A stretch of 64,000 nucleotides of DNA from Sphingopyxis solisilvae (GCF_015475875.1 NZ_JADKYM010000003.1:134817-198816); one strand, 5' to 3'. Counted from the first letter of the stretch, positions 17,418 to 27,402 are shown. Notes: generated by a model from the letters alone, not told the origin. Made by a program: numbers and translations.

Positions 17418-17707
17418 TGTAAAGTCTCTCCCCGTTTGTCGTCCGGATTGCACGGTTTATCTTTCAGGATCAGGTAACGATAGACGCCGATCGCGTTGAT
17501 GATCAGCAGCGCGATATTCTGCCAGCCGATACCCTCGCTGTTGGGCTGCAAAAAGCCCCATGCGATCAGTGCGATGCTGCTGGTGACAAAGATGACAAAG
17601 GCCCAGCCTGTGCGGCGGCGACCGAGGTTCAGCGACACGATCAGCGCCGCGAGCGTCGAGGCGCCCGCGCCGTAGTACTGAAGGGCGGTGAGCAGCGTGT
17701 CGTTCAC
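17414..17707 (-). CDS. Small membrane protein, CBU_0592-like
   Basis: A 97-residue protein with three predicted helices near residues 7-27, 34-52 and 61-80 and a polar tail ([13 protein letters not shown]). The plan and the [10 protein letters not shown] segment recall the CBU_0592 family of uncharacterised membrane proteins. The GTG start at 17707 overlaps the upstream stop and its own stop overlaps the mccB GTG, each as GTGA, so it is translationally tied to both. No function is known. Confidence 0.7.
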   Translation of the reverse strand: MNDTLLTALQYYGAGASTLAALIVSLNLGRRRTGWAFVIFVTSSIALIAWGFLQPNSEGIGWQNIALLIINAIGVYRYLILKDKPCNPDDKRGETLQ

Positions 17708-18054
17708 GCCGCCGCGCCCAAGATCGCGAACACGCCTGATGCGGTCAGGATCGGCCAGCCGATGTGACGTCCGCGCGTATAGACGGCGTCGAACAATCCC
17801 ACTGCGGTCCATACCCCACCGACCAGCAGGATCAACGCGCGCGGCGTACCGGGCCAGATAACGGTCGCCGCCGACACCAGCATCAGCAGCGACATTGCAT
17901 GCCAGGCAAAGCGAAACACCTTGCGCGCCAGATCGACCGCCATAATCCCCTGATCGAGCGCGAGCAGCGGCTGGATCAATCTTTTCTCGCCCAGCGCGCC
18001 ATGCACCAAGGCCGTCGTCGCCATAAAGGCAGCCGACAGCCAGAGCCAGATCAT
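17704..18054 (-). CDS. Small four-helix membrane protein, unknown function
   Basis: A 116-residue protein with predicted helices near residues 3-20, 48-67, 71-90 and 98-115. I do not recognise it beyond being an integral membrane protein. Its ATG at 18054 overlaps the isovaleryl-CoA dehydrogenase stop (ATGA), and its stop overlaps the next gene's GTG. With the CBU_0592-like neighbour it forms a membrane-protein pair embedded between two leucine catabolic enzymes. Confidence 0.75.
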   Translation of the reverse strand: MIWLWLSAAFMATTALVHGALGEKRLIQPLLALDQGIMAVDLARKVFRFAWHAMSLLMLVSAATVIWPGTPRALILLVGGVWTAVGLFDAVYTRGRHIGWPILTASGVFAILGAAA

Positions 18055-19220
18055 GCCCCGGCGCCGATCAGTTCGCGGCCGATCAGCATGCGGCGGATCT
18101 CGTTCGTCCCTGCGCCGATGTCGAGCAGCTTGGCATCGCGCCAGTAACGCTCGACCGGCCAGTCTTTTGTGTAACCCGCGCCGCCGAGCGCCTGGATCGC
18201 TTCGCCCGCGACCTTCACCGCGCTTTCGCTCGCGAGCAGGATCGCGCCCGCGGCGTCGAAACGCGTCGTCTGTCCGGCGTCGCACGCCTTGGCGACGTTA
18301 TAGACATAGGATCGCGCCGACTGGAGCATCACATACATGTCGGCGACCTTCGCCTGCATCAGCTGGAACGACCCGATCGGTTTGCCGAACTGTTTGCGCT
18401 CGCGAACATAGGGAATGACGGTGTCGAGGCACGCCTGCATGATGCCGAGCTGAAGCCCCGCGAGCACGACGCGCTCATAATCGAGTCCCGACATCAGCAC
18501 GCCGACGCCGCCATTTTCGGGGCCCATCACCTGTTCTTCGGACACTTCGCAATCGGTGAACACCAGCTCGGCGGTCGGGCTGCCGCGCATCCCGAGCTTG
18601 TCGATCTTTTGCCCGATGCTGAACCCCGGCATGTCCTTTTCGATTAAAAAGGCGGTGATGCCGCGCGAAGCCGCCTCGGGGCTGGTCTTGGCATAGACGA
18701 CGAGCGTGTCGGCGTGGCTCGCGTTGGTGATCCAGAACTTCGTGCCGTTGAGGACATAGCCGCCCTGCACGCGGTCGGCCTTCAGCTTCATCGACACCAC
18801 ATCGCTGCCCGCACCGGCTTCGGACATCGCAAGGCTGCCGACATGCTGGCCGCTGATCAGCTTGGGGAGATACTTCGCCTTTTGCTCGGCATTGCCCCAG
18901 CGGCGGATTTGATTGACGCAAAGGTTCGAATGCGCGCCGTAGCTGAGGCCGATCGCAGCGCTGGCGCGGCTGACTTCTTCGACAGCAATGACATGCTCGA
19001 GATAACCGAGGCCAAGCCCGCCGAACTCTTCCTCGACGGTGATGCCGTGCAGGCCGAGTTCGCCCATCTGCGTCCACAATTCGTCGCGCGGGAACCAGTC
19101 GTCGGCGTCAGCCTTGGCGGCCAGCGGCGCGACCTGTTCGTCGGCGAAGCGGGCGGTGGTGTCGCGGATCATGTCGGCGGTTTCGCCGAGCGCGAAATCG
19201 AAGTCGGGGGTTGCGCGCAT
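18051..19220 (-). CDS. ivd: Isovaleryl-CoA dehydrogenase
   Basis: Oxidises isovaleryl-CoA to 3-methylcrotonyl-CoA in leucine degradation. The protein is 389 residues. Acyl-CoA dehydrogenase motifs include [17 protein letters not shown] and [10 protein letters not shown]. Glu249 in [11 protein letters not shown] is at the position of the isovaleryl-CoA-dehydrogenase catalytic base, which differs from the C-terminal Glu of most relatives. It is the first gene of an operon continuing with two membrane proteins, mccB, a tail-anchored protein, mccA, MaoC and a CitE-like lyase. A LysR gene diverges 101 bases upstream. Confidence 0.93.
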   Translation of the reverse strand: MRATPDFDFALGETADMIRDTTARFADEQVAPLAAKADADDWFPRDELWTQMGELGLHGITVEEEFGGLGLGYLEHVIAVEEVSRASAAIGLSYGAHSNLCVNQIRRWGNAEQKAKYLPKLISGQHVGSLAMSEAGAGSDVVSMKLKADRVQGGYVLNGTKFWITNASHADTLVVYAKTSPEAASRGITAFLIEKDMPGFSIGQKIDKLGMRGSPTAELVFTDCEVSEEQVMGPENGGVGVLMSGLDYERVVLAGLQLGIMQACLDTVIPYVRERKQFGKPIGSFQLMQAKVADMYVMLQSARSYVYNVAKACDAGQTTRFDAAGAILLASESAVKVAGEAIQALGGAGYTKDWPVERYWRDAKLLDIGAGTNEIRRMLIGRELIGAGA

Positions 19221-19301
19221 GGATGGGCCTATCGATCGAGGGCGGGACTGGCCGCGATACTGCGCCAAAAATCGGGCATATGGAAATTGAAACGATAGGG
19301 G

Positions 19302-19312
19302 TTATAGCATAA
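19302..19312. promoter_or_regulatory. Short palindrome in the ivd-LysR divergent region
   Basis: TTAT-AGC-ATAA lies ten bases before the LysR start in the 101-base divergent region. Such short AT-rich dyads are typical LysR recognition boxes. TTGAAA (19287-19292) and TAAGCA (19310-19315) with a 17-base spacer could be the plus-strand promoter overlapping it. Both are weak matches and the regulatory link to ivd is inferred. Confidence 0.4.
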
Positions 19313-19321
19313 GCAAAATCT

Positions 19322-20224
19322 ATGATTAAGCGCGCCCATGTTCGCCAGTTTCTCGCCGTCGTCGATGCGGGCAGTTTCACCCAAGCGGCAGCGCGGATCC
19401 GGGTGACGCAGCCGGCGTTGTCGAGCGGGGTCGCCGAACTGGAAAAGCTGGTCGGCACACCGCTGTTCATCCGCAACCGCCGCCAGGTTCGGCTGACCGA
19501 AGCGGGCGGGCGGTTCCTGCCGATCGCGCGCGATCTGGAACGCGGGTTTCGCGCCGCCGACGATTTCGGTCGCGAAGACGACCGGCAGGCGACCGAACTC
19601 AAGCTGGGCGTGATCCGTTCGGTTTCGGGGGAGTTTTTGCAGGCGATCGTCACGGCGCTGCGACCAAGCTTCGCCATCGAACTGATCGAAAACAGCGAAT
19701 CCGAACTCCGCGCAGCGCTGGGCAGTGGGCGCATCAACCTCGCGCTGGTCCCGCTGCGCTCGGGCGAGCGCGGCGATCAGGTGATGCCATTGTACGAAGA
19801 GCCGTTGGCGATGTTCATCGCCGCCGATCATCCGCTCGCGGGGCGGATCGAGGTTGGCCCCGAGGAGCTCGCCGCCGAGACGATGATCGCGCGCCGCTCG
19901 TGCGAATTTCTGGATGCCACCAGCCGCTTCTTCACGCGGCACGGCGTGCGCCCGCGCTTTGCCCTGCGCAGCGAGAGCGATGAGCGGTGCCTGCGCATGG
20001 TTGCTGCCGGGATCGGAATTACGACCGCGCCGGTGTCGCTGGCGATCGAGGGGATCGTTCCGCTCAAGGTCGCGGGTTATGATTTCCGACGCGAACTGGG
20101 CTTGATCGTCGATCCGGCGTGGGCGGCATTGCCCGACGTCGATCCGCGGCTAGCCTATGCCCGCGACACGGTGACCGCCATCGCCGCCGAATGGCGCCGG
20201 ACCCGGGTCGACGTCGCCGCATGA
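19322..20224 (+). CDS. LysR family transcriptional regulator
   Basis: A 300-residue regulator with the N-terminal winged helix-turn-helix ([41 protein letters not shown]) and a substrate-binding domain from about residue 90. It diverges from the leucine catabolic operon and most likely controls it, the usual LysR arrangement. The effector is unknown. cysD begins 82 bases downstream in the same direction, so a sulfur-related role (CysB-like) is a weaker alternative; the protein lacks obvious CysB-specific length or motifs. Confidence 0.92.
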   Translation: MIKRAHVRQFLAVVDAGSFTQAAARIRVTQPALSSGVAELEKLVGTPLFIRNRRQVRLTEAGGRFLPIARDLERGFRAADDFGREDDRQATELKLGVIRSVSGEFLQAIVTALRPSFAIELIENSESELRAALGSGRINLALVPLRSGERGDQVMPLYEEPLAMFIAADHPLAGRIEVGPEELAAETMIARRSCEFLDATSRFFTRHGVRPRFALRSESDERCLRMVAAGIGITTAPVSLAIEGIVPLKVAGYDFRRELGLIVDPAWAALPDVDPRLAYARDTVTAIAAEWRRTRVDVAA

Positions 20225-20306
20225 CCCCGCGCCTTGCAAGTCTGGCTTGCATGGGCAAAAGGCCATACAGCTTGATCGCGACACGCCGCGGCGGCAAGGG
20301 CGGGGC

Positions 20307-21212
20307 ATGACCGATACGCTGACCCATCTCGACCGGCTCGAGGCCGAGAGCATCCATATCATGCGCGAAGTGATGGCCGACGCGGTCAAGCCGGTGATGC
20401 TCTATAGCGTCGGCAAGGACAGCGCCGTGATGCTGCATCTGGCGCGCAAGGCCTTCTATCCCTCGCCGCCGCCGTTCCCGCTGCTCCACGTCGACACCAC
20501 GTGGAAATTCCAAGCGATGTACGAACTGCGCGACCGGATGGCCGCGGAAAGCGGCATGGAGCTGATCGTCTATCAGAATCCCGAGGCGAAGGAACGCGGG
20601 ATCAACCCGTTCGACCACGGCCCGCTGCACACAGATATGTGGAAGACTGAAGGACTGAAGCAGGCGCTTGACCTTCATGGGTTCGATGTCGCCTTTGGCG
20701 GCGCGCGGCGCGACGAGGAAAAGAGTCGGGCGAAGGAGCGCATCTTTTCGTTCCGCACCGGCACCCATGGTTGGGATCCGAAGAAGCAGCGACCTGAGCT
20801 GTGGAATCTCTACAATGCCAAGAAGGCCAAGGGTGAAAGCATCCGGGTGTTCCCGATCTCGAACTGGACCGAGCTCGACATCTGGCAATATATCGCGCGC
20901 GAAAATATTCCGATCGTCCCGCTCTATTTCGCCGCGCCGCGCCCGACGGTGGAGCGCGATGGGTTGCTGTTGATGGTCGATGACGATCGCTTTCCGCTGC
21001 TGCCCGGCGAGACGCCGGTCGAGCGTTCGGTGCGTTTCCGCACCCTCGGTTGCTATCCGTTGACCGGCGCGGTCGAGAGCGAGGCCAAGACATTGTCCGA
21101 GGTCATTCAGGAAATGCTGCTGACGACGACCAGCGAAAGGCAGGGCCGGATCATCGACAAGGATGGCGGCGATGCATCGATGGAGAAGAAGAAGCAGGAG
21201 GGGTATTTCTGA
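20307..21212 (+). CDS. cysD: Sulfate adenylyltransferase subunit 2
   Basis: PAPS-reductase-fold catalytic subunit that makes adenosine 5'-phosphosulfate from ATP and sulfate in assimilatory sulfate reduction. The 301-residue length is standard. Motifs are the PP-loop [48 protein letters not shown] and a conserved [10 protein letters not shown]. The ATG at 20307 is chosen over an in-frame upstream start in the gap. Its stop overlaps the cysN/C start by one base (TGATG), so the two subunits are translationally coupled. Confidence 0.97.
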   Translation: MTDTLTHLDRLEAESIHIMREVMADAVKPVMLYSVGKDSAVMLHLARKAFYPSPPPFPLLHVDTTWKFQAMYELRDRMAAESGMELIVYQNPEAKERGINPFDHGPLHTDMWKTEGLKQALDLHGFDVAFGGARRDEEKSRAKERIFSFRTGTHGWDPKKQRPELWNLYNAKKAKGESIRVFPISNWTELDIWQYIARENIPIVPLYFAAPRPTVERDGLLLMVDDDRFPLLPGETPVERSVRFRTLGCYPLTGAVESEAKTLSEVIQEMLLTTTSERQGRIIDKDGGDASMEKKKQEGYF

Positions 21213-23116
21213 TGACCACCGATCCTGTTTACGTCACCGACGCGCTCATCGCCGAGGACATCGACGCCTATCTGGCGCAGCATCAGCAGAAATCGTTGCT
21301 GCGTTTCATCACCTGCGGGTCGGTCGACGACGGCAAGTCGACGCTGATCGGCCGTCTGCTCTATGACAGCAAGATGATCTTCGAGGATCAGCTTGCGGCG
21401 CTGGAAGCCGACAGCAAACGCGTCGGTTCGCAGGGGCAGGAGATCGATTTCGCGCTGCTGGTGGACGGCCTGGCCGCCGAGCGTGAGCAAGGGATCACGA
21501 TCGATGTCGCCTACCGCTTTTTCACCACCGAGAAGCGCAAGTTCATTGTCGCTGACACCCCGGGGCACGAGCAATATACGCGCAACATGGTCACCGGTGC
21601 GTCGACCGCCGACCTTGCCGTCATCCTGATCGACGCGCGAAAGGGCGTGCTGACGCAGACGCGGCGGCACAGTTTCCTAGCGCACCTCATTGGCATCAAG
21701 CATATCGTGCTGGCGGTGAACAAGATGGACCTTGTCGGTTATGACAAGACTGTCTTTGAGCGCATTTTGCTCAGCTATCGCTCTTTCGCGAGTGAGATCG
21801 GCATCACCAACTTCACCGCGATTCCGATTTCGGGGTTCAAGGGCGACAATATTACCGCACTGTCGGACAATATGCCGTGGTTCAAGGGGCCGGCGCTGAT
21901 CGAGCATCTGGAAAATGTCGAGATCGCCGCCGCCGCCGATGAGGCGAAACCGTTCCGCCTGCCGGTACAGTGGGTCAATCGCCCCAATCTCGATTTCCGC
22001 GGCTTCTCGGGCCAGATCGCGAGCGGCGCGGTTAAGCCGGGGGATGCTGTGCGTATCCTGCCGAGCGGTAAAACGACGACGATTGACCGAATTGTGACGC
22101 TCGATGGTGACCTTGAGGAAGCCGTCGCGGGGCAGTCGGTGACGCTGACACTTTCCGACGAGGTTGACTGCTCGCGCGGTGATGTCGTCGCCGCGGCCGA
22201 TGCGCCGCCCGAGGCCGCCGACCAGTTCGAGGCGACTTTGGTGTGGATGGCCGACGAGGCGATGATCGCTGGCCGCGCTTATTGGCTCAAGCTTGCGACG
22301 CAGAGCGTTTCAGCGACGATCCAGCAACCGAAATATGAGATCAACGTCAACACGCTCGACCATCTCGCGGCCAAGACGCTCGAACTGAACGGCATCGGGG
22401 TCGTCGAGCTATCGACTGACAAGCCAATCGTGTTCGAGGCCTATGCCGACAATCGCACGCTGGGCGGCTTCATCCTGATCGACAAGCTGACCAACGCGAC
22501 GGTCGCCGCGGGGATGCTGCATTTCAGCCTGCGCCGTGCGCAGAATGTCCATTGGCAGGCGAGCGACGTCGACCGCGACATGCGCGCGAACCTGAAGAAC
22601 CAGCGTCCTGCACTGCTGTGGTTCACCGGGCTGTCGGGATCGGGCAAATCGACGATCGCCAATCTGGTCGAAAAGAAGCTGCACCGGATGAACCGGCACA
22701 GCTTCCTGCTCGATGGCGATAATGTGCGGCACGGGTTGAACCGAGACCTGGGCTTTACCGAGGCCGACCGGATCGAGAATATCCGCCGAGTCGGCGAGGT
22801 CGCCAAACTGATGACGGACGCCGGGTTGATCGTCATCACCGCCTTCATCTCGCCGTTCCGGGCCGAGCGCGAGATGGTGCGTGCGATGCTGCCTGAGGGC
22901 GAGTTCATCGAGATATTTATCGACACGCCGCTGGAGGAAGCCGAGCGCCGCGACGTCAAAGGCCTGTATAAAAAGGCGCGCGCCGGGCAGCTCAAGAATT
23001 TCACCGGCATCGACAGCCCGTATGAGGCGCCCGAGACTCCCGAGATCCGGATCGACACGACGGTGATGTCGCCCGAGGAAGCGGCTGACCTGATCATCGA
23101 CCGGCTGCTTGGCTGA
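21212..23116 (+). CDS. cysNC: Bifunctional sulfate adenylyltransferase subunit 1 / adenylylsulfate kinase
   Basis: A 634-residue fusion. The CysN GTPase occupies about residues 1-445 (P-loop [15 protein letters not shown] near 36-50, [13 protein letters not shown]) and drives APS synthesis by CysD. The CysC kinase occupies about 455-634 (P-loop GLSGSGKST near 473-481, [15 protein letters not shown]) and phosphorylates APS to PAPS. The fusion is common in alphaproteobacteria. It lies between cysD and cysQ; the next gene begins two bases after the stop. Confidence 0.97.
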   Translation: MTTDPVYVTDALIAEDIDAYLAQHQQKSLLRFITCGSVDDGKSTLIGRLLYDSKMIFEDQLAALEADSKRVGSQGQEIDFALLVDGLAAEREQGITIDVAYRFFTTEKRKFIVADTPGHEQYTRNMVTGASTADLAVILIDARKGVLTQTRRHSFLAHLIGIKHIVLAVNKMDLVGYDKTVFERILLSYRSFASEIGITNFTAIPISGFKGDNITALSDNMPWFKGPALIEHLENVEIAAAADEAKPFRLPVQWVNRPNLDFRGFSGQIASGAVKPGDAVRILPSGKTTTIDRIVTLDGDLEEAVAGQSVTLTLSDEVDCSRGDVVAAADAPPEAADQFEATLVWMADEAMIAGRAYWLKLATQSVSATIQQPKYEINVNTLDHLAAKTLELNGIGVVELSTDKPIVFEAYADNRTLGGFILIDKLTNATVAAGMLHFSLRRAQNVHWQASDVDRDMRANLKNQRPALLWFTGLSGSGKSTIANLVEKKLHRMNRHSFLLDGDNVRHGLNRDLGFTEADRIENIRRVGEVAKLMTDAGLIVITAFISPFRAEREMVRAMLPEGEFIEIFIDTPLEEAERRDVKGLYKKARAGQLKNFTGIDSPYEAPETPEIRIDTTVMSPEEAADLIIDRLLG

Positions 23117-23117
23117 C

Positions 23118-23861
23118 ATGACCGAAAGCGACGACCGGCTCGCCGAGCGGCTCGCGACGGCGGCAGGCGCGATCCTGCTGGCGCTGCGGGCCGAAGGACT
23201 GGAAGGCAAGGCACTGGGGCAGGCAGGCGACGAAGCCGCCAACGCGATGCTGTGCCGCGAATTGCGCGCGGCGCGCCCCGATGATGCTATCCTGTCCGAA
23301 GAAGAAAAGGATAGCGCGGCGCGGCTGGCGTACCGCCGGGTGTGGATCATCGATCCGCTCGACGGGACTCGAGAGTATGGCGAGGGGCGCGACGATTGGG
23401 CGGTGCATGTCGCGCTGGCGGTCGATGGCGTTGCGAGTGTTGGCGCGGTCGCGCTGCCAGGGTTGGGGGTGACGCTGACGTCGGGCGCGCCGATGCCGCT
23501 GCAGCCCGCGAACCAGCCCCTGAGAATGCTGGTCAGTCGGACACGCCCTGCGGCGGAGGCGGTTTTCGTGGCCGAACGGATCGGCGCCGAATTGCTAGCG
23601 ATGGGGTCGGCGGGCGCGAAGGCGATGGCGGTGGTGCGCGGCGAGGCCGACATTTATCTGCATACCGGCGGGCAGTATGAATGGGACAATTGCGCGCCGG
23701 TTGCCGTTGCACAGGCGGCGGGGCTGCACGTCAGCCGCGTCGATGGATCGGCGATCCGCTATAATTGCGCGGATACCTATTTGCCCGATTTGCTGATCTG
23801 CCGCAAGGAGCTCGCCAAAGAGGTGCTGGATCTCGCCGCAGAATATTCGCCCGCGTCATGA
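23118..23861 (+). CDS. cysQ: 3'(2'),5'-bisphosphate nucleotidase, CysQ-like
   Basis: An inositol-monophosphatase-fold phosphatase of 247 residues that hydrolyses PAP (and PAPS) to AMP, recycling the by-product of sulfate reduction. The metal-binding motifs are ILSEEEKD near 58-65 and WIIDPLDGTREY near 76-87; a late WDNCAP motif closes the site. The ATG at 23118 is preferred over a TTG nine bases earlier. It directly follows cysN/C, consistent with a cysDNCQ operon. Confidence 0.92.
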   Translation: MTESDDRLAERLATAAGAILLALRAEGLEGKALGQAGDEAANAMLCRELRAARPDDAILSEEEKDSAARLAYRRVWIIDPLDGTREYGEGRDDWAVHVALAVDGVASVGAVALPGLGVTLTSGAPMPLQPANQPLRMLVSRTRPAAEAVFVAERIGAELLAMGSAGAKAMAVVRGEADIYLHTGGQYEWDNCAPVAVAQAAGLHVSRVDGSAIRYNCADTYLPDLLICRKELAKEVLDLAAEYSPAS

Positions 23862-23976
23862 CGCCGGGCGTCGCGGCCCTGTTTATGTAAATAGGTGATT
23901 TGAGCGCAAGAATCGGGTCGCTACGCCCCGCGCCGCGTCGATAAACGGCCATGACCAATGTCAGGAAAGGCAAGTC

Positions 23977-24735
23977 ATGGAGCTGGAAGGCAAGACCATC
24001 ATCATCACCGGCGCGAGCAGCGGGATCGGCGCGGCGGCGGCGAAGCTGTTTGCATCGGAAGGAGCGAATGTGGTGCTGGGTGCGCGCCGAGACACCGAAC
24101 TCGAGGCCCTTGCACATTCGATCCGCCAAACCGATGGGCGGGCGGTGTTCCTCGCCGGCGACGTGAGGGATGAGGGATACGCCGGGGCGCTTGTCGATCT
24201 GGCCGAAGAGGCGTTCGGCGGACTGGACGGCGCGTTCAACAATGCTGGCATCGTCGGCGAAATGCAGCCTGTCCCCGATATGACCATCGGCAACTGGACC
24301 AACGTGATTTCGGTCAATCTGACGGCAGCCTTTCTGGCCGCCAAGGCCCAGATACCGGCGATGAGGGCGCGTGGCCGCGGCTCGATCGTTTTCACCTCGT
24401 CGTTCGTGGGCTTCAGCAACGGCGGCCTGCCCGGCATGGGGGCCTACGCGGCGTCCAAGGCGGGGCTGATCGGCTTTACCCGGTCGCTGGCATCGGACCA
24501 TGCCGCCGAGGGTATTAGGGTCAATGCGCTGTTGCCCGGCGGCACGATCACGCCAATGGGAGGCGAAAACGATCCTGTCGCGCAGGAATTTATCGCCGGA
24601 TTGCATCCAATGAAGCGGATGGCGGTTGCCATCGAGATCGCCCAAGCGGCGCTGTTTCTGTTGTCGCACCGGTCGAGTTTCATGACGGGAAGCCCGATGA
24701 TCGCCGATGGAGGGGTCTCGGTTCGGTTGACTTAA
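23977..24735 (+). CDS. SDR family oxidoreductase
   Basis: A 252-residue classical short-chain dehydrogenase/reductase. TGASSGIG at residues 11-18, FNNAGI near 88-93, serine in FTSSFVG, and catalytic YAASK near 155-159 are all present. The ATG follows AGGAAAGGCAAGTC. A 115-base gap separates it from cysQ, holding no clear terminator. The substrate is unknown. Confidence 0.92.
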   Translation: MELEGKTIIITGASSGIGAAAAKLFASEGANVVLGARRDTELEALAHSIRQTDGRAVFLAGDVRDEGYAGALVDLAEEAFGGLDGAFNNAGIVGEMQPVPDMTIGNWTNVISVNLTAAFLAAKAQIPAMRARGRGSIVFTSSFVGFSNGGLPGMGAYAASKAGLIGFTRSLASDHAAEGIRVNALLPGGTITPMGGENDPVAQEFIAGLHPMKRMAVAIEIAQAALFLLSHRSSFMTGSPMIADGGVSVRLT

Positions 24736-24852
24736 TGGGATCGCGCAGCATGTTTCGCTATTCCGGTCGCATTTTTCGCAACCGGCGATTGCCAGTGTCA
24801 TTCTGGCGCCCTACTTCCGTTTCATCGAGAAACCGAACACGGGAGACGCACG

Positions 24853-25983
24853 ATGACCGACCTGCCTGACACCAACCTGACCATGCTGACCTTGGTGAAG
24901 CCCGAGGGCGAGCTGGAGGTGTCGCTCGAACGGCGGCCGATGCCGACGCCGCAATCGCACGAAGTGCTGGTCAAGATCCTCGCCACCCCGATCAACCCGT
25001 CGGACCTGGGCCTGTTGTTCGGCGGCGCCGATATGTCGACCGCGCGCGCCTCGACCCGCGACGGGCTGCCAGTGATTACCGCCGATATTCCTCCGGCCGG
25101 AATGCGCGCGATGACGGGCCGCATCGGCGAGGCGTTGGCGATCGGGAACGAAGGCTGCGGCACCGTCGTCGCGGCGGGCGATTCGCCCGAGGCACAGGCG
25201 CTGCTGGGTAAGACCGTCGCGCTGATCGGCGGCGAAATCTATGCCGAGTATCGCTGCCTGCCCGCGCAGATGTGCATGGTGCTGCCCGACGGCACCGACC
25301 CCAAGGACGGGGCATCATGCTTCGTCAATCCGCTGACCAGCCTGGCCTTCACCGAAACGATGAAGAATGAAGGGCATAGCGCGATCGTCCACACCGCCGC
25401 GGCATCGAACCTGGGCCAGATGCTGGTCAAGATTTGCGCGAAGGACGGCATCCCGCTGGTCAATATCGTGCGCAGCGACGCGCAGGTCGACATCTTGAAG
25501 GGCATTGGCGCGACGCATATCGTCAACAGCAGCGCCGATGATTTCGTCGATCAGTTGGTAGCCGCGATCGTGGCGACGGGTGCGACGATCGGTTTCGACG
25601 CGATCGGCGGCGGCAAGCTGGCGGGCCAGATTCTTTCCGCGATGGAAGTCGCCGCAGTGAAGCGGATGACGACATACAGCCGTTATGGGTCGGACACGTT
25701 CAAGCAGGTCTATATTTACGGCGCGCTCGATCTGGGGCCGACGATCCTCAACCGGTCGTTCGGCCTGACCTGGTCGCTGTCGGGCTTCCTGCTGACGCCC
25801 TTCCTGCAAAAGGCGGGGATGGAAACCAATATGCGGTTGCGCAAGCGCGTTGTCGATGAACTGACGACGACGTTCAAGAGCCATTACAGCCACGAGATTT
25901 CGCTGACCGAGGCGCTGTCGCTGGATGTCGCGCATGCGTATAATGCCAAGCGGACGGGCGAGAAGTATCTGATCCGGCCGTAG
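24853..25983 (+). CDS. Zinc-binding-dehydrogenase-family (MDR) oxidoreductase
   Basis: A 376-residue medium-chain dehydrogenase/reductase. The N-terminal GroES-like domain is seen as SHEVLVKILATPINPSDLG and EGCGTVVAAG; the Rossmann domain contains HTAAASNLGQMLVKICAKDG and FDAIGGGKLAGQ. Catalytic zinc ligands are not evident, so a quinone-oxidoreductase- or enoyl-reductase-like activity is more likely than an alcohol dehydrogenase. The ATG follows GGGAGACGCACG. TTGCCA and TACTTC with a 17-base spacer upstream may be its promoter. Confidence 0.85.
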   Translation: MTDLPDTNLTMLTLVKPEGELEVSLERRPMPTPQSHEVLVKILATPINPSDLGLLFGGADMSTARASTRDGLPVITADIPPAGMRAMTGRIGEALAIGNEGCGTVVAAGDSPEAQALLGKTVALIGGEIYAEYRCLPAQMCMVLPDGTDPKDGASCFVNPLTSLAFTETMKNEGHSAIVHTAAASNLGQMLVKICAKDGIPLVNIVRSDAQVDILKGIGATHIVNSSADDFVDQLVAAIVATGATIGFDAIGGGKLAGQILSAMEVAAVKRMTTYSRYGSDTFKQVYIYGALDLGPTILNRSFGLTWSLSGFLLTPFLQKAGMETNMRLRKRVVDELTTTFKSHYSHEISLTEALSLDVAHAYNAKRTGEKYLIRP

Positions 25984-26030
25984 GGGGGAGGCGATAGGGG
26001 CGCTAACCACGGTTGCGGGCGTCGCGCATC

Positions 26031-26191
26031 TTTCTCTCTCCCCTCGTGGGAGAGATACGGAGGCTTGGCAGCTTGCTGCCTAGCCGCAGTTGAGAGGGGT
26101 TCTCGCGCCCGCTGGCGTCCAACCCCCTCACCAAGCTTCGCTAGCTCCTGACGGAGCAAGCTGCGCTATCCTCTCCCACAAGGGGAGAGGA
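26031..26191. repeat. Nested-palindrome repeat (family R1, copy 2)
   Basis: A 161-base element filling most of the 255-base gap between convergent genes. Terminal hairpins are TCTCTCCC-CTCGT-GGGAGAGA (26035-26055) and CCTCTCCC-ACAAG-GGGAGAGG (26170-26190). Inner sequence includes CTTGGCAGCTTGCTGCCTAG, matching the corresponding position of the other copies. It is more diverged than copies 1 and 3. Here it lies after both genes and could serve as a two-way terminator. Confidence 0.85.
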
Positions 26192-26238
26192 AGCATGGCG
26201 CTTCTGACCTTAACGCCATCGATCAAGGTTACCGCCAC

Positions 26239-27393
26239 CTACCGCTTCATGCACTGCCGCGCATCGTCGCGCTTGTATTCGCTGCAATTCCACAACGCCT
26301 TTTCGAACCCCGCCTTGTCGTCGCGCAGGTACGAAAAGGTCATCGCGGCGCGCTGGGTGTCGGTCATCGCGTCGCTGTCGGGTTTCAGCACCGGGTTGGT
26401 CCAGCCCATGAATTTGCAATAGGGCTTGTCGCCGCACAGCCTGAGCGCGGTGGTGACGAAGCTTTCGGGGGCGGCGCGGCGGTCGAGCTGGGTATAGATG
26501 GTGTCGCGGCCTGTTGCTTCGCCCGCGCCGGCCACGACGCGCGCTTCGCCGACCGCGGCATTGGCATCGACCCCGGCTGCGAACTCGGTCGGCAGCCCGA
26601 GCGCCATGGCGTGCAGCGGCGAAATGGCGGCGAGCTTTGCGACGGGGCCGTCACTGCCCGAAACGGCACCGCGGAACGCGCCGGGGGTGCCCCAATAGCC
26701 CGGCCAGCGGAAAAACAGATGCGTGTCGACAATCGCGATCTTTTCCAGGCTGTCGCTCCAATAGGGGCGCACCCAGTCGGTGTGATAATGGGTGGCGAGG
26801 CCGACGGGCGGGTAGGTGCCGCCCGACAGCATCAGGTCGGCATTATTGCGCGCGCGCTGCCACGCCGCGTCCGAATAGCGGCGGTTCAGGGCGCCGTCGC
26901 AGGTGAAGGTGAACTGACAGCCGGTGACGCGTTCGGACCCCTGGAACACCACGCCGCAGATCGATTTGGGGAAGGCCGGATGGCGGGCGCGGTTGATGAC
27001 GACCTGGCCCACCGCCTGCTGCCCCTTCGCGTCATCGCCCGCTTCATACAGCATCGCCGCGGCGAGGCAGTCGCGCGCGCGCGCCTTGGCATCGCCGTTT
27101 CCAGCATAAATGAAGGGGCGCGGGGCGACGAAACCCTTGGTGACGAGCGCGATGCGCGCATTGGCGGCGCGGGCGTCGTCCTCTGGCACCGGGGCGAACT
27201 CCATCGGCAGCACGTCGGGGACGACGTCGGGGGGCGGCGCGACGGGATGCGGGCGCGCGCCAAGCGTGCGATCGGCGCTGCGGTCGCTGGCGTAGAGCAC
27301 GAGCCCGACGGCGAGCGCCGCCAGCAGCACGAACAGCCAGCCGGTCCAGTCGCGCCTTGTCGGCAACGCCGTTTGATCGCCGTCGGGGCGCAT
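26239..27393 (-). CDS. Cell wall hydrolase, SleB (Hydrolase_2) family
   Basis: A 384-residue peptidoglycan lytic enzyme. An N-terminal transmembrane helix (WLFVLLAALAVGLVLYASD, about residues 19-37) anchors it to the inner membrane with the catalytic part in the periplasm. The SleB domain spans about residues 105-215: DCLAAAMLYEAGDDAKGQQA with the catalytic Glu in MLYEA, then VINRARHPAFPKSICGVVFQ and CQFTFTCDG. It starts nine bases after the cysK stop and appears to be the third gene of that operon. Confidence 0.9.
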   Translation of the reverse strand: MRPDGDQTALPTRRDWTGWLFVLLAALAVGLVLYASDRSADRTLGARPHPVAPPPDVVPDVLPMEFAPVPEDDARAANARIALVTKGFVAPRPFIYAGNGDAKARARDCLAAAMLYEAGDDAKGQQAVGQVVINRARHPAFPKSICGVVFQGSERVTGCQFTFTCDGALNRRYSDAAWQRARNNADLMLSGGTYPPVGLATHYHTDWVRPYWSDSLEKIAIVDTHLFFRWPGYWGTPGAFRGAVSGSDGPVAKLAAISPLHAMALGLPTEFAAGVDANAAVGEARVVAGAGEATGRDTIYTQLDRRAAPESFVTTALRLCGDKPYCKFMGWTNPVLKPDSDAMTDTQRAAMTFSYLRDDKAGFEKALWNCSEYKRDDARQCMKR

Positions 27394-27402
27394 GGTCCCG
27401 CC

